Shown in pieces: positions 18,803 to 28,783 of a stretch of DNA of 64,000 nucleotides. Source of the stretch: Cyclobacterium sp. 1_MG-2023 (lineage in GTDB: Bacteria > Bacteroidota > Bacteroidia > Cytophagales > Cyclobacteriaceae); assembly GCF_030546805.1 (NCBI RefSeq), contig NZ_JAUOPC010000009.1, positions 124,001-188,000 on the forward strand. The letters are read 5' to 3'. Within the stretch, counting starts at the first letter, position 1, and each line of letters opens with the position of its first letter. Below the pieces are notes generated by a model. That model made no database searches. It was given only the letters and a program-made list of their open reading frames with translations, and was not told the DNA's origin. The translations under genes and the position numbers were made by a program.

Positions 18803-19980
18803 ATAAAATAGTTTTTTTAGGCCTTTATTTACTTAGTGTTGCTGCTTTTGGACAGTACATTCCTAAAGAGAAAGTGCTGGTTAGTGAAAGCTTGATTTTC
18901 CCTCTTCAGCAAAATCATGTGCATGGGAGCAGTATTGTTTCCTTACCCAATGGTGATTTACTCACAGCCTGGTTTGAAGGATCGGGAGAGCGAAAAGCAG
19001 ATGATGTACGCATTATGGGAGCCAGGCTCAGGAAAAAAGACCGCCAGTGGGGAGAACCTTTTCTAATGGCAGATACCCCCAATATTCCTGATTGTAATCC
19101 AGTGCTATTTCTAAACCAAGAAGGTAAGTTGTTTTTGGTTTGGATAGCCGTTCAGGCCAATCGGTGGGAGCAGTCTATTTTGCGTTTTAGAACAAGTACA
19201 AGTTATGAAAATGCGGGTGCTCCAATCTGGAGTTGGCAGGATAATATTCTACTCAAACCGGGTGAAGAATTCCATCAGGAAGTTGCCAAACGTTTTGAAC
19301 AATTGCCTGAAAATAATTCAGGTTGGTCTGAATATGCTCCCCAATATGATCAAATGATAATTGAGGCCAGCAAAGACAGTAAAAAGTCTAGTATTGGGTG
19401 GATGACCAGGATAAAGCCGGTTGTACTTACCTCCGGAAGGATATTATTGCCCCTTTATTCAGATGGATTTAACTTTTCCATGATGGCCATTTCTGACGAT
19501 GACGGAGCTACTTGGTTCCCCAGCAAGCCTCTAGTGGGAAGAGGACCTATTCAGCCGGCACTTGGTCAAAGAGAAAATGGAGAAATTATGGCCATCATGA
19601 GGGATAGCGGAGATGCTCCTACGAGAATTCATAAAAGCTATTCCCAAGATGAAGGAATGACTTGGTCTGCCAGCGAAAAAACCAGTATTCCTAATACTGC
19701 AAGTGTGGAACTGTTAGTTTTAGACAACGGGACTTGGCTGTTTCTTGGAAATGACATTGATGACGGCAGGTATAGAATATCATTATACATCTCGGATGAT
19801 GAAGGACAAACATGGAGAGGAAAAATTTATTTGGAAGATGAAAAGAAAGATGTGGGTGGTTTTTCATATCCTTCTTTGATACAGGATATTGATGGTATGG
19901 TACATATTACTTATTCATACCATTTAAATGAAAAAGGGAAATCCATTAAATATTTAAAAATTGATCCAAAAAACTTTTAA
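18799..19980 (+). CDS. Second sialidase-fold (BNR/Asp-box) secreted protein
   Basis: 393 aa with a signal peptide cleaved near AFG-Q (~19), not a lipoprotein. Asp-boxes ISDDDGATW, YSQDEGMTW and ISDDEGQTW mark propeller blades. The block HGSSIV...AWFEGSGERKADDV aligns with the 16633 protein, but an insertion of about 40 residues follows the second blade (NRWEQSILRF to WSWQDN). The ATG overlaps the deacetylase stop, so the two are cotranscribed. Probably periplasmic, acting after outer-membrane uptake. Usually labelled exo-alpha-sialidase; the actual bond cleaved is uncertain. Confidence 0.82.
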   Translation: MNKIVFLGLYLLSVAAFGQYIPKEKVLVSESLIFPLQQNHVHGSSIVSLPNGDLLTAWFEGSGERKADDVRIMGARLRKKDRQWGEPFLMADTPNIPDCNPVLFLNQEGKLFLVWIAVQANRWEQSILRFRTSTSYENAGAPIWSWQDNILLKPGEEFHQEVAKRFEQLPENNSGWSEYAPQYDQMIIEASKDSKKSSIGWMTRIKPVVLTSGRILLPLYSDGFNFSMMAISDDDGATWFPSKPLVGRGPIQPALGQRENGEIMAIMRDSGDAPTRIHKSYSQDEGMTWSASEKTSIPNTASVELLVLDNGTWLFLGNDIDDGRYRISLYISDDEGQTWRGKIYLEDEKKDVGGFSYPSLIQDIDGMVHITYSYHLNEKGKSIKYLKIDPKNF

Positions 19981-20083
19981 AGTTAGTAGTCCATAATTAA
20001 AGGTCTTATGTATTATATATAACTCAATCACTTACTTGATTCAAGTAAGATAGATTAAGCTTTAGTAGTTAGGTTAGGTAAGT

Positions 20084-20128
20084 TTTGTCCGCTTATGTTG
20101 TATAACAGGGCGGACAAATTTATTTATA
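20084..20128 (+). terminator. Hairpin after the sialidase gene and upstream of the first 746-aa gene
   Basis: TTTGTCCGC pairs with GCGGACAAA, and an inner TGTT/AACA pairing extends it; it is followed by TTTATTTAT. It lies 104 bases after the sialidase stop and ~95-140 bases before the next start. A near-copy sits at the same place before the second 746-aa gene (22678), so it travelled with the duplication. It could be a terminator or a leader attenuator. Confidence 0.6.
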
Positions 20129-20222
20129 CCCTTTCTAATACCTAATATATAGCCTGTATGAATTTGATAATGTCGCGCTATCAAGTGACTCATACACTTT
20201 TAATTAACCACATTAATTTACC

Positions 20223-22463
20223 ATGAAATACTTACACTTAAAACTATTTGTTTTTGTTGGCTTGCTAGTTGGTTTTTCGCAAGTACACGGGCAACAATTG
20301 CCATCAAACAGCCAAAGGGTTCATCAAGATGTTCCTTTTGTTCAGGAGTATGCCATTAAGTATTATTCCGAAGAGGTCCCGATGCTAGACAAAGTCTATG
20401 CAGACAGGAACGGTACCGTTCAGATATTAAGCAAATCAGGTTTGCTAAGACCGCATGCAGGAGCTTTTTTGTATCCCGGGACTTTGACTCCGGACAAGAC
20501 TTACCTTGCCATGAAAGATAAAAATATTGTTAGCATCAGCACGGTGGAAGATCAGTTTGTCTACTTGGATGACAAGGCAGTGTTTAGTAATGCTTGGGCA
20601 GGGAGCCTATACCTCCAACACGAATTACCAAGTGCAGCCTCTTTTGCTCATGGAAAAGACTTTACATTTTTGGTTTCAGACGGTGGTCATATTCACTTGG
20701 TAAGCAAAGACGGAGTTTCTTATAAAGGCAAGATCAGTGGCTCTCCAGTGATAGAAATCACCTATGATGCCGCTACCGAAAGGTTTTTGCTTTTGGCAGA
20801 AAACAAGTTAATGTCTTTTTCACCGGCAGATAAAAAATTAAAGACACTTACTGAAGGAGCAGGGTTTACCAGTTTTGTAGTACGTGAAGGAAAAAATAAA
20901 CTTGCCATAGCTACCAAAGACGGCTATTTTGAATGGGACCTGATTAGCGATAAAAAAGTGGGGCAAAAGCAGAATGCTTTGCCATGGCCAGTATTGACCA
21001 GCCTAACAGAAATCAATGGTTTGTTATGGTTTGGTTCAGAACAAGGCGCCTTTATGGAAAAGGAAGACGGCAAATTTAATTATTACTTTGGAGAGAGATG
21101 GCTACCTGGTGACAAGGTATTACATATCAGCCAAAAGAATGCGGATGAAGTATTGATCCTGACAGACAAAGGTCTAGGGAAGTTGGTGTTTATGTCCCAG
21201 ACTTTGGCGGAAAAAGCAGCATATTATGAGCAGCAGGTTAGGGATCGTCATATTCGACATGGTTTTAATGCTACGCTTAGAGATATGGAGAAGGGCAATT
21301 TTAATACCGGGAGGATCAAAGATTCAGACAATGATGGTTTATGGACTTCTATGTATTTGGCTGGACAAGCCTTTCGTTATGCAACGACAGGTTCTCCATT
21401 TGCTTTGCAAAACGTAAAAGAGTCATTGGATGCAATGGAAAGACTCTACACCATTAATGACATAGAAGGTTTCCCTGCAAGATCATTTTCCAGAAGTGGC
21501 TTCAAAGATCAGCTTGGAGGTTCTGAGCATTGGCAAGATATTGAAGATCCGGAATGGGTTTGGAAAGCAACCACGAGCAGTGATGAGGTAATTGGACATG
21601 TTTTTGTTTTTGGGGTTATTGCAGAATTGGTAGACAACGAAGCATTGCGTCAACAAGCCATAGGTTTATTGGATCAGTTGATGACACACATTGTGGAAAA
21701 TGACTGGTATCTGATTGATTTTGATGGCAAACATACCACTTGGGGTAGGTGGAACCCTGAATATGTGAATGGCTTTCCTACCATGGTGGGAGACAGGAAA
21801 CTAAACTCTTCCAATATTATAGCCATGTTACAGACAGCTTACCACTTTACTGGTAAGGAAATGTACAAAAAAGAAGCCTATAAATTAATGGATAAACATG
21901 GTTACCTAGAGAACCTTATGCGTCCAATGGAAGAGATAGGACAAGCCAAGGAGGGAAGTGATGATTGGGCCGCCATGTTGTCACAAAAATGGAATCATTC
22001 GGATGATGAAATGTATTTCCTTGGCTATTGGGGTTTATACCGATATGCTTTTACAGATGAGTTAAAAGAGAAATACAAAGAAACCATTAAAGATCACTGG
22101 GAAGCGGAGCGTCCGGAGAAAGACGGCCTGTGGAATATTTTTGGAGCTTTGGTGGACAGAGAAAATTTTGATCTCGAGGAAGCTGTTTGGTACCTTCAGG
22201 AATACCCTTTAGACTTAATTAATTGGAATGTTAAAAACAGCCATAGAAAGGATATTGAACTATTGGAGCCAAATTTCAGGAATCAAAGCACAAAAGAGGT
22301 GCTTCCACCTGATGAATTAAAAATGCGCCGTCACAATGGCAATAGGTTTGAATTGGATGGTGGAAGAGATGGAAAAGAAGAAATGAGTGCAGGAGATATA
22401 TGGCTTTTGCCTTACTGGATGGGGAGATACATGGATGTAATAAGCAAGCCGGTTAGTAATTAA
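20223..22463 (+). CDS. Secreted propeller plus alpha-toroid protein, copy 1 (putative glycoside hydrolase/lyase)
   Basis: 746 aa with a signal peptide ending VHG-QQ (~23). Residues ~25-335 look like a beta-propeller (repeated short blades such as KDFTFLVSDGGHIHLVSKDG and INGLLWFGSEQGAF). Residues ~340-735 look like an (alpha/alpha) six-hairpin toroid, with DSDNDGLWTSMYLAGQAFRY, RSFSRSG, TSSDEVIGHVF, HTTWGRWNPEYVNG and WNHSDDEMYFLGY. The acidic, His- and aromatic-rich motifs would suit an active site. I do not recognise a named GH or PL family. Copy 2 lies directly downstream; the first ~985 coding bases are almost identical between the two, while the 340-450 region is clearly diverged. Confidence 0.72.
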   Translation: MKYLHLKLFVFVGLLVGFSQVHGQQLPSNSQRVHQDVPFVQEYAIKYYSEEVPMLDKVYADRNGTVQILSKSGLLRPHAGAFLYPGTLTPDKTYLAMKDKNIVSISTVEDQFVYLDDKAVFSNAWAGSLYLQHELPSAASFAHGKDFTFLVSDGGHIHLVSKDGVSYKGKISGSPVIEITYDAATERFLLLAENKLMSFSPADKKLKTLTEGAGFTSFVVREGKNKLAIATKDGYFEWDLISDKKVGQKQNALPWPVLTSLTEINGLLWFGSEQGAFMEKEDGKFNYYFGERWLPGDKVLHISQKNADEVLILTDKGLGKLVFMSQTLAEKAAYYEQQVRDRHIRHGFNATLRDMEKGNFNTGRIKDSDNDGLWTSMYLAGQAFRYATTGSPFALQNVKESLDAMERLYTINDIEGFPARSFSRSGFKDQLGGSEHWQDIEDPEWVWKATTSSDEVIGHVFVFGVIAELVDNEALRQQAIGLLDQLMTHIVENDWYLIDFDGKHTTWGRWNPEYVNGFPTMVGDRKLNSSNIIAMLQTAYHFTGKEMYKKEAYKLMDKHGYLENLMRPMEEIGQAKEGSDDWAAMLSQKWNHSDDEMYFLGYWGLYRYAFTDELKEKYKETIKDHWEAERPEKDGLWNIFGALVDRENFDLEEAVWYLQEYPLDLINWNVKNSHRKDIELLEPNFRNQSTKEVLPPDELKMRRHNGNRFELDGGRDGKEEMSAGDIWLLPYWMGRYMDVISKPVSN

Positions 22464-22814
22464 AAAAAATGCTAGAATTAGTTGTCTGTCAGGTTAATGC
22501 TGTCTATCCTTAATGAGAAGTGGTTTTTAACCTAATTCAAACTATATTTTAGCCCCTCATCAACAAAATATAATTGAAATAGTACATCTATAATCAATTG
22601 CTGTATTACTAAAGAGTGGATCGTTAGTTTATCAAGAGACATTGTAATAATTAACGTTCTGTTTATTTAGGGAATTGTTTGTCCGCTCTTGTTGCTTAAC
22701 AGGGCGGACAAACTTATTTATTGCCTGTATCAGTAGTTAGGGCCTTCCAATTATTCTGCTACCGAATTGCAATTGATTTACCTGTCTATTATTTATCAAC
22801 CATTTTAATTTGAC
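22464..22814 (+). other. Spacer between the two 746-aa genes
   Basis: A 351-base spacer without a gene. It contains the duplicated GTCCGC...GCGGAC hairpin (22678-22722); otherwise nothing recognisable. Confidence 0.5.
22678..22722 (+). terminator. Second copy of the duplicated hairpin
   Basis: TTTGTCCGC / GCGGACAAA encloses CTTGTTGCTTAACAG-like sequence and is followed by CTTATTTATTG. It is homologous to the hairpin at 20084 and lies ~100 bases before copy 2. Confidence 0.6.
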
Positions 22815-25055
22815 ATGAAAAAAATAAATTTAAAGCTTCTCGTTTTTGTTGGCTTGCTGTTTGGTTTTTCGCAAGCACACGGGCAACAATTGCCATCAAA
22901 CAGCCAAAGGGTTCATCAAGATGTTCCTTTTGTTCAGGAGTATGCCATTAAGTATTATTCCGAAGAGGTCCCGATGCTAGACAAAGTCTATGCAGACAGG
23001 AACGGTACCGTTCAGATATTAAGCAAATCAGGTTTGCTAAGACCGCATGCAGGAGCTTTCTTGTATCCCGGGACTTTGACTCCGGACAAGACTTACCTTG
23101 CCATGAAAGATAAAAATATTGTTAGCATCAGCACGGTTGAAGATCAGTTTGTCTACTTGGATGACAAGGCAGTGTTTAGTAATGCTTGGGCAGGGAGCCT
23201 ATACCTCCAACACGAATTACCAAGTGCAACCTCTTTTGCTCATGGAAAAGACTTTACATTTTTGGTTTCAGACGGTGGTCATATTCACTTGGTAAGCAAA
23301 GACGGAGTTTCTTATAAAGGCAAGATCAGTGGCTCTCCAGTGATAGAAATCACCTATGATGCCGCTACCGAAAGGTTTTTGCTTTTGGCAGAAAACAAGT
23401 TAATGTCTTTTTCACCGGCAGATAAAAAATTAAAGACACTTACTGAAGGAGCCGGGTTTACCAGTTTTGTAGTACGTGAAGGAAAAAATAAACTTGCCAT
23501 AGCTACCAAAGACGGCTATTTTGAGTGGGACCTGCTTAGCGATAAAAAAGTGGGGCAAAAGCAGAATGCTTTGCCATGGCCAGTATTGACCAGCCTAACA
23601 GAAATCAATGGTTTGTTATGGTTTGGTTCAGAACAAGGTGCCTTTATGGAAAAGGAAGACGGCAAATTTAATTATTACTTTGGAGAGAGATGGCTACCTG
23701 GTGACAAGGTATTACATATCAGCCAAAAGAATGCGGATGAAGTATTGATCCTGACAGACAAAGGTCTAGGGAAGTTGGTGTTTATGTCTCAGACTTTGGC
23801 GGAAAAAGCAGCATATTATGAGCAGCAGGTTAGACATCGTCACATTCGACATGGTTTTAATTCCACCCTAACCCGAATGGAAAAGGGGAATTTTGACACC
23901 GGAAGATTGGGTGATTCAGACAATGATGGTTTATGGACTTCTATGTATTTGGGAGGTGAGGCATTTCGCTATGCTGTGACCGGCTCTGAAGAGGCCTTAC
24001 AAAATGTGAAAGAATCTTTGGATGCTATGGAAAGGCTTTACACCATTAATCCTGTAGAAGGGTTCCCTTCAAGGTCTTTCTCTAGAAGTGGATATATAGA
24101 AAAGTTGGCCGATCCAGATAGGTGGCAGCATGCATCTGATCCCGAGTGGGACTGGAAAGCTACCACAAGTAGTGATGAAGTGATTGGACACGTTTTTGTT
24201 TTTGGTGTGATTGCAGAGTTGGTAGACAATGAAGCCTTGCGTCAGCAAGCCATAGGTTTATTGGATCAGTTAATGACCCATATCGTAGAAAATGACTGGT
24301 ACCTGATAGATTATGATGGAAAACATACGACCTGGGGCAGGTGGAACCCAGAATATGTGAATGGCTTCCCTACCATGGTGGGTGACAGGAAACTAAACTC
24401 TTCCAATATTATAGCCATGTTACAGACAGCTTACCATTTTACAGGTAAGGAAATGTACAAAAAAGAAGCCTATAAATTAATGGAAAAGCATGGTTACTTA
24501 GAGAACCTTATGCGTCCAATGGAAGGAATTGGCAAAGCCGAAGAAGGAAGTGATGATTGGGCTGCCATGTTATCCGAATCTTGGAACCATTCAGATGATG
24601 AAATGTATTTTCTTGGTTATTGGGGTTTGTACCGATATGCTTTTACAGATGAGTTGAAAGCCCAATACAAAGAAGCCATCAAGGATCACTGGGAGGCGGA
24701 GCGTCCGGAGAAAGATGGATTGTGGAATATTTTTGGAGCTTTGGTGGATAGAGAAAATTTCGACCTTGAGGAAGCTGTTTGGTACCTTCAAGAATATCCA
24801 TTGGATATGATTAGCTGGACTGCAAAAAATAGCCATAGAAAAGACATTGAAATTTTAGAGGAAAACTTCAGAAGACAAAGTACAAGTGAAGTGCTTCCCC
24901 CTGATGAATTGGCTATACGTAGACACAACGGAAACAGGTTCACTTTAGAAGGTGGTAACGGTGGTAGCCAAGAGTATAGTGCAGGAGATATATGGCTTTT
25001 GCCTTACTGGATGGGGAGATACCTAAACGTAATTAGTGACCCACTGATCAGATAG
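22815..25055 (+). CDS. Secreted propeller plus alpha-toroid protein, copy 2
   Basis: 746 aa, same length and architecture as copy 1. From residue ~24 to ~339 I see only two amino-acid differences from copy 1 (Ala/Thr in the SAASF/SATSF stretch, Ile/Leu in DLISD/DLLSD) and about eight base changes. From residue ~340 to ~450 the proteins differ widely (for example RLGDSDNDG, EKLADPDRWQHASD). The rest is similar with many synonymous changes. This mosaic points to recent gene conversion of the propeller half while the presumed catalytic half keeps its divergence. The aldolase gene begins 2 bases after the stop, so copy 2 is probably cotranscribed with aldolase and murQ. Confidence 0.72.
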   Translation: MKKINLKLLVFVGLLFGFSQAHGQQLPSNSQRVHQDVPFVQEYAIKYYSEEVPMLDKVYADRNGTVQILSKSGLLRPHAGAFLYPGTLTPDKTYLAMKDKNIVSISTVEDQFVYLDDKAVFSNAWAGSLYLQHELPSATSFAHGKDFTFLVSDGGHIHLVSKDGVSYKGKISGSPVIEITYDAATERFLLLAENKLMSFSPADKKLKTLTEGAGFTSFVVREGKNKLAIATKDGYFEWDLLSDKKVGQKQNALPWPVLTSLTEINGLLWFGSEQGAFMEKEDGKFNYYFGERWLPGDKVLHISQKNADEVLILTDKGLGKLVFMSQTLAEKAAYYEQQVRHRHIRHGFNSTLTRMEKGNFDTGRLGDSDNDGLWTSMYLGGEAFRYAVTGSEEALQNVKESLDAMERLYTINPVEGFPSRSFSRSGYIEKLADPDRWQHASDPEWDWKATTSSDEVIGHVFVFGVIAELVDNEALRQQAIGLLDQLMTHIVENDWYLIDYDGKHTTWGRWNPEYVNGFPTMVGDRKLNSSNIIAMLQTAYHFTGKEMYKKEAYKLMEKHGYLENLMRPMEGIGKAEEGSDDWAAMLSESWNHSDDEMYFLGYWGLYRYAFTDELKAQYKEAIKDHWEAERPEKDGLWNIFGALVDRENFDLEEAVWYLQEYPLDMISWTAKNSHRKDIEILEENFRRQSTSEVLPPDELAIRRHNGNRFTLEGGNGGSQEYSAGDIWLLPYWMGRYLNVISDPLIR

Positions 25056-25057
25056 AG

Positions 25058-25870
25058 ATGAGCTTTAAAGATAAAATTCAATCCGGAAAATTGGTGCTTG
25101 GCACCTGTGTTACATCCAACAATCCCTTGTGGCCTAAAGCTTTGGCATCTTCCGGTCTGGATTTTGTTTTTATTGATACCGAACATATTTCTCTTTCCCG
25201 AAAAGACCTAGCAACTTTATGTGATGCTTATAAAGGTAGAGGGATTGTTCCAATCGTAAGGGTTTATAAAGCTGATCATCATTTGATTTGCCAGGCCATC
25301 GATGCCGGCGCAACAGGGGTAGTAATTCCATATGTAGAATCCGTTCAAGACGTTCAGGTATTAATAGGAGCAACCAAATTCAGACCATTAAAGGGGGAAA
25401 AATTAAATCTTTACTTAGAGGGCAGAGAAAAAGTACCCCCTGAGTTGGGGAATTATTTGGCCAATTATAACCTAGGACACCTAAGTATTGTAAATATTGA
25501 AAGTATTCCTGCATTGCAGCAATTGGATGAATTATTATCTTTGAAAGGTCTTGATGGTGTATTTATAGGTCCACATGATTTGTCAGTAAGTATGGGAATT
25601 CCTGAAGCTTATGATCATCCTGATTTTATAAAAGCTGTTAGGCAGATCATCCAAACTAGTAGAAAGTTGGGATTGATGGTAGGCATTCATTTTTCTGAAA
25701 CCATTGAAAGACAAATTTTCTGGATAAAGGAGGGGGTAAATATGGTGGTTCATAGTTCTGATTTTGCTTTATTTACACAGCGATTAAATGAAGACTTAGA
25801 CTGTGTGAGGGATAACTTTGGAGGTGCGGATACCCACAAACAAAAAGCTCCTAAAAATCCTGCTATTTAA
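25058..25870 (+). CDS. HpcH/HpaI-family pyruvate-type aldolase
   Basis: 270-aa cytoplasmic class II aldolase of the HpaI/RhmA/GarL group, which reversibly cleaves 2-keto-3-deoxy sugar acids to pyruvate plus an aldehyde. Seen: FIDTEHISLSR (catalytic His), VRVYKAD (Arg binding pyruvate), VNIESIPAL (Glu metal ligand), GPHDLSVSMG (Asp metal ligand). The C-terminus is a Lys/Pro-rich tail. Start ATG 2 bases after the 746-aa gene. In a locus with sialidase-fold enzymes and MurQ it could replace NanA-type lyase or process a keto-deoxy acid released from the glycan (inference). The exact substrate is not readable. Confidence 0.85.
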   Translation: MSFKDKIQSGKLVLGTCVTSNNPLWPKALASSGLDFVFIDTEHISLSRKDLATLCDAYKGRGIVPIVRVYKADHHLICQAIDAGATGVVIPYVESVQDVQVLIGATKFRPLKGEKLNLYLEGREKVPPELGNYLANYNLGHLSIVNIESIPALQQLDELLSLKGLDGVFIGPHDLSVSMGIPEAYDHPDFIKAVRQIIQTSRKLGLMVGIHFSETIERQIFWIKEGVNMVVHSSDFALFTQRLNEDLDCVRDNFGGADTHKQKAPKNPAI

Positions 25871-25905
25871 AAATTTTCTTGTGAACTTATTTAAACTGAT
25901 ATAAA

Positions 25906-26715
25906 ATGACAAAAATAACAGAACAACCCTCCTTGTACAGACATTTAGAGAAAATGTCCATAGAGGAGTTGACTGCGAATATTAACAATGAAGACAAGAA
26001 AGTGGCTCTAGCCATAGAAGAAGTTTTACCAAAAATCAATCTTTTGATACAGCATATTGTAGCTAAGCTTGAAAATGGAGGGCGCTTATTTTATTTAGGT
26101 GCCGGTAGTGGTGGACGACTTTCTGTGCTGGACGCAATTGAATTGCCTACAACTTATGGGATACCAAAAGGAAAGGTAAACGTTATTTTAGCTGGGGGAG
26201 TGGATCGTTTGATTGAGGCAAGAGAGGAAAAAGAAGATGATCCAGAAGCCGGCTGGGAGGCCTTGGAAGCGTATGAGGTATCTGAAAAAGATTTTGTCTT
26301 GGGGATCTCTGCAAGTGGTACGACTCCATTTGTTTTGGGAGCATTAAAGTCTTGTAGAGCCAATGGCGTTCTTACAGGTTGTATAGTGAGTAATCCTGAT
26401 TCACCTATAGCTGAAAATGCAGATTACCCTGTAGAAGTACTCACAGGACCGGAATTTGTCTCCGGAAGTACCCGAATGAAGTGTGGTACTGCACAGAAAA
26501 TGATTTTTGATATGATTTCAACTACTTGTATGATTCGTATGGGTAGGGTAGAAGACAATAAAATGGTTAACGTCTTATTGATCAATGACAAGATTGTTGA
26601 TAGAAGTGTGAAGATGCTTATGGAGCGTGCAGCAATGAGTAATTATGAGGAGGCCAAGGCCTTATTGATGGACAAAGGCTCTGTTAAATCAGCCCTGGAA
26701 TCTTTAGGGAAATAG
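25906..26715 (+). CDS. murQ: N-acetylmuramic acid 6-phosphate etherase (MurQ family)
   Basis: 269-aa cytoplasmic SIS-domain enzyme; family members cleave the D-lactyl ether of MurNAc-6-P to give GlcNAc-6-P and lactate. Seen: GAGSGGRLSVLDAIELPTT (sugar-phosphate site with the catalytic Glu), GISASGTTPFVLGAL, and the family signature GPEFVSGSTRMKCGTAQK. It is slightly shorter than E. coli MurQ (298 aa), missing part of the C-terminal helical extension. It is 35 bases after the aldolase and ends the plus-strand series at a shared terminator. No MurK-type kinase or MurT-type transporter is adjacent; the ROK kinase at 14042 could supply the phosphate. Related lactyl-ether substrates are possible. 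Confidence 0.9.
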   Translation: MTKITEQPSLYRHLEKMSIEELTANINNEDKKVALAIEEVLPKINLLIQHIVAKLENGGRLFYLGAGSGGRLSVLDAIELPTTYGIPKGKVNVILAGGVDRLIEAREEKEDDPEAGWEALEAYEVSEKDFVLGISASGTTPFVLGALKSCRANGVLTGCIVSNPDSPIAENADYPVEVLTGPEFVSGSTRMKCGTAQKMIFDMISTTCMIRMGRVEDNKMVNVLLINDKIVDRSVKMLMERAAMSNYEEAKALLMDKGSVKSALESLGK

Positions 26716-26748
26716 AAGAAAGGAAAATAGGGCAAAGCCCGTTAAATA

Positions 26749-26787
26749 AAAAGGGTTCTGAAAATTTAATTTCAGAACCCTTTTTAT
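26749..26787. terminator. Bidirectional terminator between murQ and atpC
   Basis: AAAAAGGGTTCTGAAA / TTTCAGAACCCTTTTT forms a long perfect stem with T-runs in both directions and serves the convergent murQ and atpDC units. Confidence 0.93.
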
Positions 26788-26808
26788 TTTTTCGAGAAAA
26801 GATGTAAA

Positions 26809-27054
26809 TCAATCCACTACCTTTTCAGCCAATACAATAATTTTATTGTCATTAACCTCCACTACTCCTCCATCTACCACCAATGACTTTTGTCCTTCGG
26901 TGGTGGTGTAAGAAACTGCACCTTTTTCAAGGGCAGAAATTAAAGCAGCGTGGTTTTTCAATACTTGAAAGGAACCATCGGCTCCGGGAAAGGTGGCTTC
27001 TGACACTTCTCCTTCAAATACTTTTTGGTCCGGTGTAATGATCTCTAAATGCAT
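26809..27054 (-). CDS. atpC: ATP synthase F1 epsilon subunit
   Basis: 81-aa subunit of the F1 central stalk, containing only the N-terminal beta-sandwich domain (MHLEIITPDQKVFEG, TFPGADGSFQVLKNHAALIS, VDGGVVEVNDNKIIVLAE). The C-terminal two-helix inhibitory hairpin found in E. coli is missing, as is usual in Bacteroidota. It follows atpD by 52 bases in the same transcript. The other ATP synthase genes are not adjacent. Confidence 0.97.
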   Translation of the reverse strand: MHLEIITPDQKVFEGEVSEATFPGADGSFQVLKNHAALISALEKGAVSYTTTEGQKSLVVDGGVVEVNDNKIIVLAEKVVD

Positions 27055-27106
27055 GATTTATTTTATTAAAGGGTAGTACTTTCCGTACTACCCTAATAAA
27101 TTGCTA

Positions 27107-28618
<1,512 letters not shown>

Positions 28619-28655
28619 TTAAGATGAATTGGAACAATACTTTTTAATTCGAGTG

Positions 28656-28685
28656 CAAAATTAGTTAATATTGCTGAATACCAAA
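28656..28685 (-). promoter_or_regulatory. Predicted promoter of atpDC
   Basis: On the minus strand TAATTTTG (28656-28663) matches TAnnTTTG, and TTTG (28682-28685) lies 18 bases upstream. The atpD start is 46 bases downstream. Confidence 0.55.
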
Positions 28686-28783
28686 GGATGTTTTAAAAAT
28701 TAATAAAGTTTGATCCAAATTTTTATATTACTATTAACTTAATTATTGTTTTTAGCCTCTTTTTGCGGATTTTAGTCGCCTGA

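Noticed and set aside
16633-19980. Classical sialic-acid (nan) operon
   Set aside because: Sialidase-fold genes are present, but no NanA lyase, NanE/AGE epimerase or NanT is in the locus, so a simple nan assignment is not supported.
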